Counted from the first letter of the stretch, positions 1-9,107 are shown. The stretch: DNA of 64,000 nucleotides from CAVQUE01 sp046290435 (GCA_046290435.1 JBKAGO010000044.1:49619-113618), one strand, 5' to 3'. Notes: a model not told the origin generated them from the sequence alone. A program made the numbers and translations.

Positions 1-515
1 TCGAACGGATCGAGACGATCATCGACGACCTCACCTACCTGGCTCGGCGAGACGAGGGTCGCCTCGAGCGGGCGAACGAACGGGTCGAGCTCGACGAGAT
101 TCTCTTCGCCGAAGCATCACGCCTTCAACGCACCGGAACCGTTGTGGTCGACGCAGCCGACGTCGAGCCGGTGGTGATCTCGGGCGACGCATCGCACATT
201 CGCCGAGCGGTGCGGAATCTGGTCGACAACGCAGAGCGCCACGCCGCCGGAGCCGTCAGGCTGGCGGTGACCTCGTCTGCATCCGAGGTGGTGGTGGACG
301 TCGACGATGACGGTCCCGGGATTCCCTCCGGCGACCGGCAGCGGGTGTTCGCGCGCTTCGTTCGGCTCGACGAATCGCGCCAGCGAGGCAGCGGAGGGAC
401 CGGTCTCGGGCTCGCGATCGTGGCCGAGATCGCCGCGAGTCACGGCGGGACGGTGGAGGTCGCCGACGCTCCGCTCGGCGGAGCTCGCCTGCGGCTTCGG
501 CTGCCGATGACCTAA
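1..515 (+). CDS. Sensor histidine kinase, C-terminal part (5' end outside window)
   Basis: Only the last ~171 residues are present and the frame is open to the left edge. The visible part is the end of the dimerisation helix (a stretch ending DDLTYLARRDEGR) followed by an HATPase domain. That domain has an N box (RNLVDNAERHA), a G1 box (DDDGPGIP), an F-box-like stretch (VFARFVRLDESR) and a G2 box (GTGLGLAIV). It should bind ATP and phosphorylate an OmpR-type response regulator, probably encoded just upstream and out of view. The next gene begins 53 bases downstream on the same strand, so the kinase and the flavocytochrome may be co-transcribed. Confidence 0.9.
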   Translation, partial: ERIETIIDDLTYLARRDEGRLERANERVELDEILFAEASRLQRTGTVVVDAADVEPVVISGDASHIRRAVRNLVDNAERHAAGAVRLAVTSSASEVVVDVDDDGPGIPSGDRQRVFARFVRLDESRQRGSGGTGLGLAIVAEIAASHGGTVEVADAPLGGARLRLRLPMT

Positions 516-527
516 CCGGTTTCGATG

Positions 528-545
528 CTTCAGCGAGCCTTCAGC
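528..545 (+). promoter_or_regulatory. Direct-repeat box (CTTCAGC-N4-CTTCAGC) before the flavocytochrome gene
   Basis: Two identical heptamers CTTCAGC lie 11 bp apart start to start, 24-41 bases upstream of the GTG at 569. Direct repeats with one-helical-turn spacing are the usual binding site of OmpR/PhoB-family regulators. On the other strand the core reads CTGAAG-N5-CTGAAG, nearly the same as the repeat at 4369-4386. Binding is inferred. Confidence 0.4.
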
Positions 546-568
546 TTCGCCAGTTCACACTCGCCATC

Positions 569-2080
569 GTGACGATCATCGATACTCCCACGGCCACTCC
601 CGCCAATGCTGCCGACGATGCCCCGGCCAAGAGCCTCGCCGCCACCGTGCTCGGGCGGCGCTCCGACTGGCTGCGCACCCCGCGTCTGTCCCGGCCACGG
701 CCGGGCCTGCACTGGGTCGGGCCCCTCGTGGTCGCGGCCACGACATTCGGCCCGTGGTCGGCATTCAGCGGAGCGATCGGGGAAGGCGGCGGCTCGGTCG
801 GCTTCGGCCTCTACATCGGTGCCGTGTCCATCGTGTTGATGGCGTGGTCGTTCGTGCTGGCGCTGCGTGTTCGATGGATGGAGCGATTCTTCGGGGGCCT
901 GGACTCGATGTATCGGGTCCACCGCTGGGCCGGTGCGCTCGCCGCGGGTGCGATGTTCCTCCACACCCGGAACGAGCCGGAGATCGAGAACGGGATCGCC
1001 GGCGCCTCCGAGTCGATGGCTGACGCAGCGGAGGGGCTCGCCGGTACCGGCGAGGTGATGCTGTACCTGCTGGTGCTGCTGTCGGTGTTGCGCTGGATGC
1101 CGTACCGCTGGTGGCGTTGGTCCCACAAGCTGCTCGGGATCCCCTTCGTGTTCGCCTGCTGGCACTTCTTCACCGCCGACAAGACCTACGCCAACTCGTC
1201 GGGTTGGGGGCTGTACTTCGGCTCGATCATGGCCCTCGGGATCGGGGCCTTCGTCGCCCGTGTTCTCGTGCGTGATCCGCTGCTGAAGGGCGCTCGGTAT
1301 CGGGTCAGCGAAGCCGTGACGAGGGGCGACACGATCGAGCTGCTGCTCGACCCGGTCGGTCGGCCGGTCGAACACCGAGCCGGCCAGTTCGCTTCACTGA
1401 AGGTGCAGCGGCGGGGACTGAGTGAGCCCCATCTGTTCACGATCGCTTCCCGGTCCGACGACGGTTCGCTGCGGTTCTTCATCAAGGACCTGGGTGACTG
1501 GACCAACAAGATCGTCGAGCTCGGTGAGGACCTGGTCGGTGCCGAGGTCCGGGTCGAGGGCCCCTACGGCCGGTTCGAACCGCTGCCGACGTCGGGGTCG
1601 GACACGACGGTCTGGGTGGCCGGCGGCGCAGGCGTGACCCCGTTCCTGGCCGCCATCGACGAGCTGGAGCCCGCTCCGGCCGGGCAGCGGCCCACGCTGT
1701 TCTATGCCGTGCGGGGCGAGGACGACGCCATCGCGATCGACGTGGTGCGTGCCGCCGCTGCCGACGGACGAATCGATCTGGTGGTGTGTGACTCCTCGTC
1801 AGGTGGACGCTTCGACCCGGCGATGGTCCACGATCGGTTCACCGCAGCCGAGCTCGACGGCTCGCACCTGGCGGTGTGTGGGCCTGCGGGTCTGGTGGCC
1901 GCCGTCCAGCGACTGGGCGACGTCGTCGGCGCCCGTTCCGTGGAGCAGGAGGACTTCGACATCCGCCAGGGCTTCGGGCCAGATCTCCCGCCCGGCACGC
2001 TGACCGCCGTCGTCGATGCTGCAGCCGACCGCGTGCGCCGGCGTCGAGCTGCTCCTCGTGCCTCGTCCCGGCCGGGCTGA
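569..2080 (+). CDS. Ferric-reductase-like flavocytochrome (heme b membrane domain + FAD/NAD(P) reductase)
   Basis: The 503-residue protein has an N-terminal membrane domain of about six helices. Two histidine pairs spaced 13-14 residues apart (VHRW/FLHTR and SHKLL/CWHFF) are the expected ligands of two hemes b. A ferredoxin-reductase-like half follows, with a flavin-binding stretch (HLFTIAS), a nucleotide-binding motif (GGAGVTPF) and a CGPAG motif. Such proteins move electrons from NAD(P)H across the membrane to ferric iron, oxygen or periplasmic partners; the acceptor cannot be read from sequence. It starts with GTG. The tail after about residue 485 is Arg/Ala-rich and probably disordered. 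The adjacent kinase suggests control by a two-component system. Confidence 0.85.
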   Translation: MTIIDTPTATPANAADDAPAKSLAATVLGRRSDWLRTPRLSRPRPGLHWVGPLVVAATTFGPWSAFSGAIGEGGGSVGFGLYIGAVSIVLMAWSFVLALRVRWMERFFGGLDSMYRVHRWAGALAAGAMFLHTRNEPEIENGIAGASESMADAAEGLAGTGEVMLYLLVLLSVLRWMPYRWWRWSHKLLGIPFVFACWHFFTADKTYANSSGWGLYFGSIMALGIGAFVARVLVRDPLLKGARYRVSEAVTRGDTIELLLDPVGRPVEHRAGQFASLKVQRRGLSEPHLFTIASRSDDGSLRFFIKDLGDWTNKIVELGEDLVGAEVRVEGPYGRFEPLPTSGSDTTVWVAGGAGVTPFLAAIDELEPAPAGQRPTLFYAVRGEDDAIAIDVVRAAAADGRIDLVVCDSSSGGRFDPAMVHDRFTAAELDGSHLAVCGPAGLVAAVQRLGDVVGARSVEQEDFDIRQGFGPDLPPGTLTAVVDAAADRVRRRRAAPRASSRPG

Positions 2081-2184
2081 GCGCGTGGGCGAAGCTGCCG
2101 TTGCGGTCACCTGTAGTGCGCAGCTCGCCTGTTCCCTGGTGCGCGGTTCCCTGGTGGTCGACTGCCGGCCGCTCGGACGATGGA

Positions 2185-3549
2185 TCAGTTCGTCGGTAGC
2201 TCGATGGTGAAGGTCGTGCCCGATCCGATGGCGGAGTCGGCGGTGAGGCTGCCGTGGTGTCGCTCGATGATGCTGCGGGCGATGGCCAGTCCGAGGCCGG
2301 TTCCCTCTGGCCGGGCGCCGGCGCTGTCGCCGCGGTGGAAGCGTTCGAAGATGCGGTCGAGGTGTTCGGGCGAGATGCCGGGGCCGGTGTCGGATACCCG
2401 GATCCGCACCGTGTCGTCCTCGCGGCGCGCGTCGATGGCGAGGGCGGCCGTGCCGGGGGTGTGGCGGAGGGCGTTGGTGGTGAGGGCGGTGATGGCCTGG
2501 GTGAGCAGGTGGGTGTCGGCGCCGGCAGTGAGACCGGGGGCGATGCCGGTGACGTCGATGCGGCGCTCGGGTTGGATGACCGATGCATCCGCAGCGATGT
2601 CGTGGAGGAGTTGGGTGAGGTCGATCTGCTCGCGTTGGAGGGGGCGGGCATCGTCGAGTGAGGCGAGGCTGAGCAGGTCCTCGACGAGCGCAGCCATCCG
2701 GTCGGCTTCGCTGCCGATCCGCCGCATGGCGTCGTCGATCTGAGCGGGGTCGGTCAGGCCCCCCTGGCGGTGCAGGGCGGTGTAGCCGCGCAGGCTGGTC
2801 AGTGGCGTTCGCAGCTCGTGGGAGGCGTCGGCGACGAAGCGTCGTTGACGGTCCTCGGCTCGTCGGCGGGCGTCGACCATGGCATTGAACGCGATGCCGA
2901 GTCGCCCGGCTTCGGTCCGGGCGTGGGGGTGTTCGACCGGTCGGGTCCGGCGCCCCGAGGCGATGTCTTCGGCGGCGGCGGTGAGTCGCTTGATCGGTCG
3001 GAGCGAGAGCCGGTCGATCCAGAACCAGCCGAGCGCGATCGCGAGCGCGACGAGCCCGACCGCGAGGGCTGAGGTGGTCAGGAGCTGGCGTTGGGTGTCG
3101 TCGATGTCGGCGGTGGATACCGCCGCAGCGGCGACGCGTCCGTCGGGGAGATCGACCAGGATGGCCCGCGCCTGGCCTGATCCGTCCAGCGAGCCGGTGG
3201 TGAACGGTGTGTCTCGTGGGTGGTCCTCGAGGTCCAGGTCAGGGGCGAAGTCGGGGTCCGAGACGGGCTGGGCGATCGCACGCTGGGTGAGGTCGTCCTC
3301 GACGATGACGAACCAGAGTTCGCCGGTCGGTGGTCCGGGGCGGCTCTGGCCCGGGCGGTCGCTGTCGGAGGTGTCGGTGGGGTCGAAGGCATCGCTTCCG
3401 CGGGCGATGTTGGCCGCAACTGCGTCGAGCTGGTCGTCGATCTGGTCGATGAGCACGCCGCGTTGGCGCACCACCGTGACGGCGAATGCGGCGCTCACGA
3501 CCATCATCAGCGCGATCGCGACGAGTGCGAGCCGCGTGCGCAGGGTCAT
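2185..3549 (-). CDS. Two-component sensor histidine kinase
   Basis: A classical membrane kinase of 454 residues. TM helix 1 lies at about 7-27, an extracytoplasmic sensor at 28-156, TM helix 2 at 157-178 and a HAMP linker at 180-232. The dimerisation domain carries phospho-acceptor His244 in ASHELRTPL. The ATPase domain has an N box (TTNALRHTP), DTGPGIS, an F box (IFERFHRGD) and GTGLGLAIA. The start at 3549 is chosen because it begins directly before the first hydrophobic helix; the longer frame upstream has no homology-like sequence. It lies 34 bases after its response regulator, so the two form an operon. Confidence 0.93.
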   Translation of the reverse strand: MTLRTRLALVAIALMMVVSAAFAVTVVRQRGVLIDQIDDQLDAVAANIARGSDAFDPTDTSDSDRPGQSRPGPPTGELWFVIVEDDLTQRAIAQPVSDPDFAPDLDLEDHPRDTPFTTGSLDGSGQARAILVDLPDGRVAAAAVSTADIDDTQRQLLTTSALAVGLVALAIALGWFWIDRLSLRPIKRLTAAAEDIASGRRTRPVEHPHARTEAGRLGIAFNAMVDARRRAEDRQRRFVADASHELRTPLTSLRGYTALHRQGGLTDPAQIDDAMRRIGSEADRMAALVEDLLSLASLDDARPLQREQIDLTQLLHDIAADASVIQPERRIDVTGIAPGLTAGADTHLLTQAITALTTNALRHTPGTAALAIDARREDDTVRIRVSDTGPGISPEHLDRIFERFHRGDSAGARPEGTGLGLAIARSIIERHHGSLTADSAIGSGTTFTIELPTN

Positions 3550-3583
3550 CGTGGGCGTCCCGGTGATGGGGCCGCAGACGAGG

Positions 3584-4273
3584 TCATGCGGGTGGTCGGA
3601 TGGTGTAGCCCACGCCGCGCACGGTCTCGATGAGCCGTGGTTCGGTGTGATCGATCTTCTTGCGGAGCGAGGAGATGAAGCTCTCGACGATGGCGGACTC
3701 GCCGTCGAAGTCGTACTCCCAGACGTGATCGAGGATCTGACCGCGGGACACGACACGACCGGCGTTGGTCATCAGCAGCCGGCACAGCTTGTACTCGGTC
3801 GGGGTCAGGTGAACGATGCGGCCGGCTCGGCTGACCTGGTGTGCGTCGTCGTCGAGGATCAGGTCCGCGACCTCGAGGCGGGCCGGGGTGGCGGCAGCGC
3901 CGGCACGTCGCAGCGCGACGTGGACCCGGGCGACCAGTTCCTCGAGCGCGAACGGCTTGACGATGTAGTCGTCGCCGCCGCTGGTGAGACCGCGAACCCG
4001 ATCGGAGGTGTCGCCTCGGGCGGTGAGGAACAGCACCGGCATGGTGTGGCCGCGCTGGCGGAGCTGTTGGAGCACACCGAATCCGTCGGTGTCGGGAAGG
4101 CCGATGTCGAGCACGACCACGTCGGGACGCACCCCATCGGCTTCGCGCACGGCGTCGTGTCCGGTTCCGGCGACGGTGACGTCCATGTCGGCGAGGCGCA
4201 GGGCCGAGGCGACCAGGAACGAGATGTTCTCCTCGTCGTCGACCACCAGCACCCGCGGGTGATCGCCGCTCAT
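3584..4273 (-). CDS. OmpR/PhoB-family response regulator
   Basis: The 229-residue protein has a receiver domain with acidic pair Asp12/Asp13, phospho-acceptor Asp56 (VVLDIGLPD), Thr84 and Lys106 (IVKPF). A C-terminal winged helix follows, with the typical LTPTEYKLCRLL and VRGVGYTIR segments. It pairs with the kinase encoded just downstream. The gene is divergent from the lipoprotein/ABC exporter operon, and a one-turn direct repeat at 4369-4386 sits between them. The likely target is therefore that operon and its own promoter, which is an inference from position. Confidence 0.95.
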   Translation of the reverse strand: MSGDHPRVLVVDDEENISFLVASALRLADMDVTVAGTGHDAVREADGVRPDVVVLDIGLPDTDGFGVLQQLRQRGHTMPVLFLTARGDTSDRVRGLTSGGDDYIVKPFALEELVARVHVALRRAGAAATPARLEVADLILDDDAHQVSRAGRIVHLTPTEYKLCRLLMTNAGRVVSRGQILDHVWEYDFDGESAIVESFISSLRKKIDHTEPRLIETVRGVGYTIRPPA

Positions 4274-4368
4274 CGAGCCGAACCCCCATGCCGGTGACGC
4301 GTCGTGGCTCTGGGTCGTCGAGTCATCCACCAAGCATGACGTTCCGTCCTGCGCATCGGCTGGATGAT

Positions 4369-4386
4369 TCCTGCAGATCTCCTGAA
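4369..4386 (+). promoter_or_regulatory. Direct-repeat box (TCCTGCA-N4-TCCTGAA) between regulator and exporter operon
   Basis: Two heptamers differing at one base are spaced 11 bp apart in the 224-base region between the divergent regulator (start 4273) and lipoprotein (start 4498). The shared core CTG(A/C)AG-N5-CTGAAG matches, in reverse orientation, the repeat before the flavocytochrome gene. This is a candidate OmpR-family operator. Confidence 0.4.
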
Positions 4387-4497
4387 GTCCAGCTCTGGTG
4401 GCCTCCAGCGAACTCGCAGGTTTCGGCCATGGGTTCTCCAGGTGCGTCGCCGATCGTGCCGTTCGACCCCACCCGGACACCCGAGGAGCACGATCCC

Positions 4498-5139
4498 ATG
4501 ACCACCCCCCGTTCACGGCACCGGACGCTGCTGAGCAGCAGCGCTCTCGCCATCGCTGTGTTGGCCGCCGGCTGCGGTGGATCCGACGACGCCGCGGACA
4601 CACCCGTCGTGGTCGTCGAGGACAGCGACACCGCGACCGGCGAGACGACGGCCGACGACACGTCTGCGGCCACCGCCGACGCCGAGACGTCCACCGACGG
4701 CACGACCGACGAGGAGCAGGCGTTGGCGTTCGCGCAGTGCATGCGCGACGAGGGCATCGACTTGCCCGACCCCGTGGTCGATGCGGACGGATCGATCGAC
4801 TTCGGGGGTGCCAACCGAGACCGAGAGCAGGAAGGATTCGCGCAGGATCCCGGATTCGGCGACGCGATCGACACCTGTGGCGCCCTCATCGAGGGCGCCA
4901 GCTTCTTGCCCGAGGCCGGCGACTTCACCGAGCGTGAGGACCTGTTCCTCGAGGTCGCCGAGTGCCTGCGCGACAACGGCATCGACGTCCCCGATCCCCA
5001 GTTCGGTCAGAACGGCCCGGGCGCCGGTGGACCCTTCGGCGAGGACTTCGACCCGGATGACCCCGACACCGCGGACGCGATCGAGGCGTGCCAGGACGTC
5101 TTCGCCGGTCTCGACATCGCCCCGGGAGGTGGGAACTGA
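4498..5139 (+). CDS. Lipoprotein with two Cys-Met/Leu-Arg-Asp-x-Gly-Ile-Asp repeats
   Basis: The 213-residue protein has a lipoprotein signal (AVLAAGCGGSDD) and an acidic Thr/Asp-rich linker to about residue 75. Two related units follow. The first contains CMRDEGIDLPDP and, about 45 residues on, a second cysteine (DTCGAL). The second contains CLRDNGIDVPDP and then EACQDVF. Each unit therefore has a Cys pair and an NG/EGID-PDP turn. The biochemical role of this motif is not known to me. It is the first gene of the exporter operon and its TGA overlaps the next ATG (TGATG), which suggests it acts with the transporter on the cell surface. Confidence 0.8.
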   Translation: MTTPRSRHRTLLSSSALAIAVLAAGCGGSDDAADTPVVVVEDSDTATGETTADDTSAATADAETSTDGTTDEEQALAFAQCMRDEGIDLPDPVVDADGSIDFGGANRDREQEGFAQDPGFGDAIDTCGALIEGASFLPEAGDFTEREDLFLEVAECLRDNGIDVPDPQFGQNGPGAGGPFGEDFDPDDPDTADAIEACQDVFAGLDIAPGGGN

Positions 5140-6767
5140 TGCCGCTCGTCACCCCCGACCAGACCCAGGGCGGGAGTTCTCACCACTCCTCCGGCGACAG
5201 CGCCGCCGACGAGGGACAAGGCCCCGCACCCCATCGGTCGCCCGCCGAGGACACCCCTGCATCGAGCGGACGGAGCCGGCGCCTGGCGCTCGCCGGCGCG
5301 GGGATCGCCGCATTGGCGATTGGTGGCATCGCCGCAGCGTCGTTCGCCTTCGACGGCGACGACAGCACAGCACCCGCCGAGGAGCCGACCGCCACGATCC
5401 GAGCCGTCGAGGCCGGCGTCAGCGACCTCTCCGAGAGCCTGACCGTCGATGGCGCCGTCGCCTACGGCGATCCGATCAGCGTCTCCTCATCGGTCGACGG
5501 CACGATCACCAACGTCGCAGACGCCGATGCCCTGCTCGAACGCGGCGACGTGCTCTATGCGGTGAACGAGAGCCCGGTCGTGGTGTTCTACGGCGACGTG
5601 CCGCTGTATCGACCCATCGGAGCCGACACGTCCGATGGCGGCGACATCGAGGTGCTCGAGACCAACCTCGCGGCGCTCGGTTTCGATGCCGACGGGACCC
5701 TCGTCGTCGACCGCGAAGTGGACGAGGCCACGATCGAGGCGATCGATGCCTGGCAGGCCGACATCGGCGCCGACACCGATGGAGCCGTCGATCCGGCCCA
5801 GGTGCTCGTCGTCGCCGGCCCCGCTGTGGTCGCCGACGTCGTTGCCGACGTCGGCACCGCCATCCGGGTGGGCAACCCGGTGCTGTCACTGCAGGTCACC
5901 TACGCCGCGACCACGATCACCGCGCCGTCGAGCAATGGCTTGGCGACCGAGGTACCCGATGTCGGCGACCGATTCGAGACCGGCGACGTCGCCTACGAGA
6001 TCGACACCGACCCCGTGGTGGTCATCGTCGGCGACGTCCCGATCGACCGGGTGCTCGCCGAAGGCATCGACGACGGACCCGACATCGAGTTGTTGGAGCA
6101 GACCCTCGTCTCGCTCGGCTACGACGACGACGGCGACCTCGAGGTCGACGAGGACTTCGACGAGCACACCGCGAGTGCGCTCGCCGAGTGGGAGGACGAT
6201 CTCGGCATCGAGCCCGACGGCGTGGTCTGGGTCGGGCAGTTCGTGGTCGTCCCCGCCGGGAGTGAGGTCACCGACGTTGCCGCCGAACGCGGCGACACGC
6301 TCCGAGCAGGAGCAACCGTGTTCGAGCTCGGGGTCAGCACCCGCACCGTGACCGGGGTCATCGACGAGGCTGACGCCGACCTGATCGCCGTCGGTGACAC
6401 CGTCGAGATCGCCGCCGGCGACCAGACCACCACCGGCGTGGTCGTCGGCATCGACGACCCCCAGGCCGACCCGGCAGACCCCGCGACCGAGACGGTGACC
6501 TTCACGATCGAACCGGACACGGCGATCGAGATCGACGCGGCGACGGCGCAGCTCGACGTCGAGATCACCATCACCACCCGCCTGGCGCAAGACGTCATCA
6601 CCGTGCCCGCTACCGCGCTGATCTCGACCGGCGACGGCGGCTACGCCGTCGAGGTCGTCCGAGGCGACACCACGGCCTTCGTGGCCGTCGAACCCGGCGC
6701 CTTCGCCGACGGCATGGTCGAAGTCACCGGCATCGACGCCGGCACCGCCGTGGTGGTGCCGTCATGA
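5139..6767 (+). CDS. MacA/HlyD-type adaptor with two peptidoglycan-binding-like repeats
   Basis: The 542-residue protein has a basic N-terminus and one TM helix at about 48-70, then a long extracytoplasmic part. Two repeats of the peptidoglycan-binding type 1 fold are visible: one starts DIEVLETNLAALGF, the other DIELLEQTLVSLGY. Around them are lipoyl/barrel-sandwich and beta-barrel segments typical of membrane fusion proteins of ABC exporters. In Gram-positive bacteria such adaptors bridge a MacB-like permease to the wall or to partner proteins. The gene overlaps both neighbours by a few bases (TGATG and ATGA), so translation is coupled. Confidence 0.85.
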   Translation: MPLVTPDQTQGGSSHHSSGDSAADEGQGPAPHRSPAEDTPASSGRSRRLALAGAGIAALAIGGIAAASFAFDGDDSTAPAEEPTATIRAVEAGVSDLSESLTVDGAVAYGDPISVSSSVDGTITNVADADALLERGDVLYAVNESPVVVFYGDVPLYRPIGADTSDGGDIEVLETNLAALGFDADGTLVVDREVDEATIEAIDAWQADIGADTDGAVDPAQVLVVAGPAVVADVVADVGTAIRVGNPVLSLQVTYAATTITAPSSNGLATEVPDVGDRFETGDVAYEIDTDPVVVIVGDVPIDRVLAEGIDDGPDIELLEQTLVSLGYDDDGDLEVDEDFDEHTASALAEWEDDLGIEPDGVVWVGQFVVVPAGSEVTDVAAERGDTLRAGATVFELGVSTRTVTGVIDEADADLIAVGDTVEIAAGDQTTTGVVVGIDDPQADPADPATETVTFTIEPDTAIEIDAATAQLDVEITITTRLAQDVITVPATALISTGDGGYAVEVVRGDTTAFVAVEPGAFADGMVEVTGIDAGTAVVVPS

Positions 6768-7504
6768 CCGCCACCGCCACCACCCCCGCAGGCCCGTCCC
6801 GACCGATGCAACCGGCAGGCGCGCTCGAACTCCGAGACGTCGCCAAGCACTACCCCGGCACACCACCGGTCGAGGCGCTCGACGGCGTGTCGGTGTGGAT
6901 CGACCACGGCGAACTCGTCGCCGTGGTCGGTCCCTCCGGCTCGGGCAAGTCCACCATGCTGAGCGTCATGGGCACGCTCGAACGGCCCACCGCCGGCACC
7001 GTGCTCATCGACGGCGTCGACACCGCCGCCCTCGACGACAGGCACCTCGCCGGACTCCGAGCGCGACGCATCGGATTCGTCTTCCAACAGTTCTTCCTCC
7101 TCCCGGGCATGACCACCGTCGACAACGTCGCCAACGGGCTCCTCTACCAAGGCGTCCCCCTCGCCGAACGACGCGACCAGGCGGTCGAGGCCCTCGGCCG
7201 GGTCGGGCTCGGCCACCGCCTCGACCACCGACCCAACCAACTGTCGGGCGGCGAACAACAACGCGTCGCCGTCGCCCGGGCCCTGGTCCACAACCCGGCG
7301 TTCGTGCTCGCAGACGAACCCACCGGGAACCTCGACTCCCGCTCCACCGCGGCGGTCATGGACCTCATCGAAGGCCTCCACGCCGACGGCACCACCATCG
7401 TCGTCATCACCCACGACCTCGACGTCGCCCAACGCTTCCCCCGCCGACTCGCGATTCTCGACGGCCATCTCCACAGCGACACCCGACAGGACTCCACCCG
7501 ATGA
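6764..7504 (+). CDS. ABC transporter ATP-binding protein (MacB/LolD type)
   Basis: The 246-residue ATPase has Walker A GPSGSGKS at 56-63, a Q loop in RIGFVFQQFF, signature LSGGEQQR, Walker B plus catalytic Glu in VLADEPTGNLDS, and the switch His in VVITHD. The FFLLPGMT stretch and overall length match the LolD/MacB subfamily, which works with FtsX-like permeases as a mechanotransducer rather than an ordinary importer. Its ends overlap the adaptor and permease genes by 4 bases each. Confidence 0.95.
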   Translation: MTATATTPAGPSRPMQPAGALELRDVAKHYPGTPPVEALDGVSVWIDHGELVAVVGPSGSGKSTMLSVMGTLERPTAGTVLIDGVDTAALDDRHLAGLRARRIGFVFQQFFLLPGMTTVDNVANGLLYQGVPLAERRDQAVEALGRVGLGHRLDHRPNQLSGGEQQRVAVARALVHNPAFVLADEPTGNLDSRSTAAVMDLIEGLHADGTTIVVITHDLDVAQRFPRRLAILDGHLHSDTRQDSTR

Positions 7505-8706
7505 GCAGCCATCCACCGACCGTCGAACCCAGCCGCCTGACCCCCGTCGACGTCTTGCGCACCGGCGCCTCCGGCCCCCGGGCCCGCAAACTCCGCACCG
7601 CGCTCTCGGCCCTCGGCGTGTCCATCGGCATCGCCGCCCTCGTCGGCGTCCTCGGCCTCTCCGACTCCTCCCGCGCCGATCTCCTCGACCAGATCGACCG
7701 CCTCGGCACCAACCTCGTCACCGTCGAGTCCGGCGCCGGCTTCGGCGCCGGCGACGCTGCTCTCCCGCCCGATGCCGCAGCAGCGATCGAGCGCATCCCC
7801 ACCGTGGAGACCACCGCGGCCCTCTACGAGCTCGACAGCAACGTCTACCGCAGCGACTACATCGACCCTGACCGAACCAACGCCATCACCGTCGCCGCCG
7901 CCGACCCGACCCTGCTCGACACCGTCGCCGGAACCATCGCCGAAGGCCGCTTCCTCGACGACGCCACCGCCACCTACCCCGTCGCCGTCGTCGGTGCCGT
8001 GGCTGCCGAACGCCTCGGCATCACCGACCTCGACCAACCCACCTACGTCCAGATCGGCGACCACCAAGTCGAAGTCATCGGCATGCTCGAAGCGTTCCCC
8101 CTCGCCGCCGACCTCGACCGCAGCGTCCTCATCGGCGTCGACGCCGCCACGACCTACTACGACGCACCCGACACTGCGTCCATCATCTACACCCGGATCG
8201 AACCCGGCAGCATCGACCAGACCCGCGCCCTCATCCCCGGCACCGCCGACCCCGAGAACCCCGAAGAAGTCACCACCAGCCGACCGTCCGACATCCTCGA
8301 AGCCCAAGCCGCAGCCGAGACCGCCTACACCGACCTCTTCCTCGGCCTGGGCGCCGTCGCTCTCCTGGTGGGCGGCGTCGGCATCGCCAACGTCATGGTC
8401 ATCGCCGTCATCGAACGGCGCGGTGAGATCGGGCTCCGCCGGGCCATCGGCGCCACCCGCGCCCACATCCGCCGTCAGTTCATCACCGAAGCCACCATCC
8501 TTTCCCTCCTCGGAGGCATCGCCGGCATCGCCATCGGCATCACCGTGACCGCCACCTACGCCACCATCGCCGGCTGGAAGACCGTCATCCCGACCACCGC
8601 CATCGTCGGCGGCCTCACCGCCGCCGTCGCCATCGGCGTCATCGCCGGCCTCTACCCCGCCATGCGCGCCGCTCGCCTCTCACCCACCGAAGCACTCCGC
8701 ACCTGA
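7501..8706 (+). CDS. ABC transporter permease, MacB/FtsX family
   Basis: The 401-residue protein has one TM helix near residue 40, a large extracytoplasmic domain (about 60-275) of MacB periplasmic-core type, and three C-terminal TM helices. The FtsX-family signature lies between and after these helices (a GVGIANVM stretch, then RRGEIGLRRAIGATR and an ALR end). It forms the transmembrane dimer driven by the upstream ATPase. Substrates of relatives include antimicrobial peptides, lipids and lipoproteins; the substrate here is unknown. Confidence 0.93.
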   Translation: MSSHPPTVEPSRLTPVDVLRTGASGPRARKLRTALSALGVSIGIAALVGVLGLSDSSRADLLDQIDRLGTNLVTVESGAGFGAGDAALPPDAAAAIERIPTVETTAALYELDSNVYRSDYIDPDRTNAITVAAADPTLLDTVAGTIAEGRFLDDATATYPVAVVGAVAAERLGITDLDQPTYVQIGDHQVEVIGMLEAFPLAADLDRSVLIGVDAATTYYDAPDTASIIYTRIEPGSIDQTRALIPGTADPENPEEVTTSRPSDILEAQAAAETAYTDLFLGLGAVALLVGGVGIANVMVIAVIERRGEIGLRRAIGATRAHIRRQFITEATILSLLGGIAGIAIGITVTATYATIAGWKTVIPTTAIVGGLTAAVAIGVIAGLYPAMRAARLSPTEALRT

Positions 8707-8729
8707 ACCAACCCGACGAAAGGACCACC

Positions 8730-9107
8730 GTGCACACCACGCCCTCCCCGAACCACCGATACCCCAAGTTGGCCGCAGCCATCGCGCTCAGCGCCGCGCT
8801 CCTCATCGCCGCCGGATGCAGCAACACCGACGAGTCCGAGCCCGTGAGCGGCCCCGAACCTGCAACCGAGACAGAGGCCGACGACCTCGCAGCCTTCCTC
8901 ACCGCCTGCATGCGCGAGCAGGGCATCGACGACTTCCCCGACGCTCGAGTCCTGCCCGACGGCTCCCTCGACCTCGACATGAGCGCCCTCGACGCCGCCG
9001 GCCTCGGCCCCGGCACCCCGGATTTCAACACCGCGTTCGCTGCCTGTGAGTCCGAAGCAGGTCAACCCATCGAGCTCGGCGACCACACCAACGAGTTCGA
9101 CGGGTAG
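8730..9107 (+). CDS. Small lipoprotein with a Cys-Met-Arg-Glu-Gln-Gly-Ile motif
   Basis: The 125-residue protein has a lipoprotein signal (LLIAAGCSNTD) and one copy of the unit seen twice in the lipoprotein at the head of this operon: CMREQGIDDFPD, a glycine/leucine-rich spacer, and a second cysteine in FAACESEAG. The GTG start is preceded by GAAAGGA. It ends the exporter operon, 23 bases after the permease. Having the same rare domain at both ends of the operon suggests that these lipoproteins are partners or cargo of the exporter. Confidence 0.8.
   Translation: MHTTPSPNHRYPKLAAAIALSAALLIAAGCSNTDESEPVSGPEPATETEADDLAAFLTACMREQGIDDFPDARVLPDGSLDLDMSALDAAGLGPGTPDFNTAFAACESEAGQPIELGDHTNEFDG

Noticed and set aside
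2131..2156. Two copies of GTTCCCTGGTG 15 bases apart
   Set aside because: Short tandem similarity between convergent genes without symmetry or a matching copy elsewhere; no function suggested.
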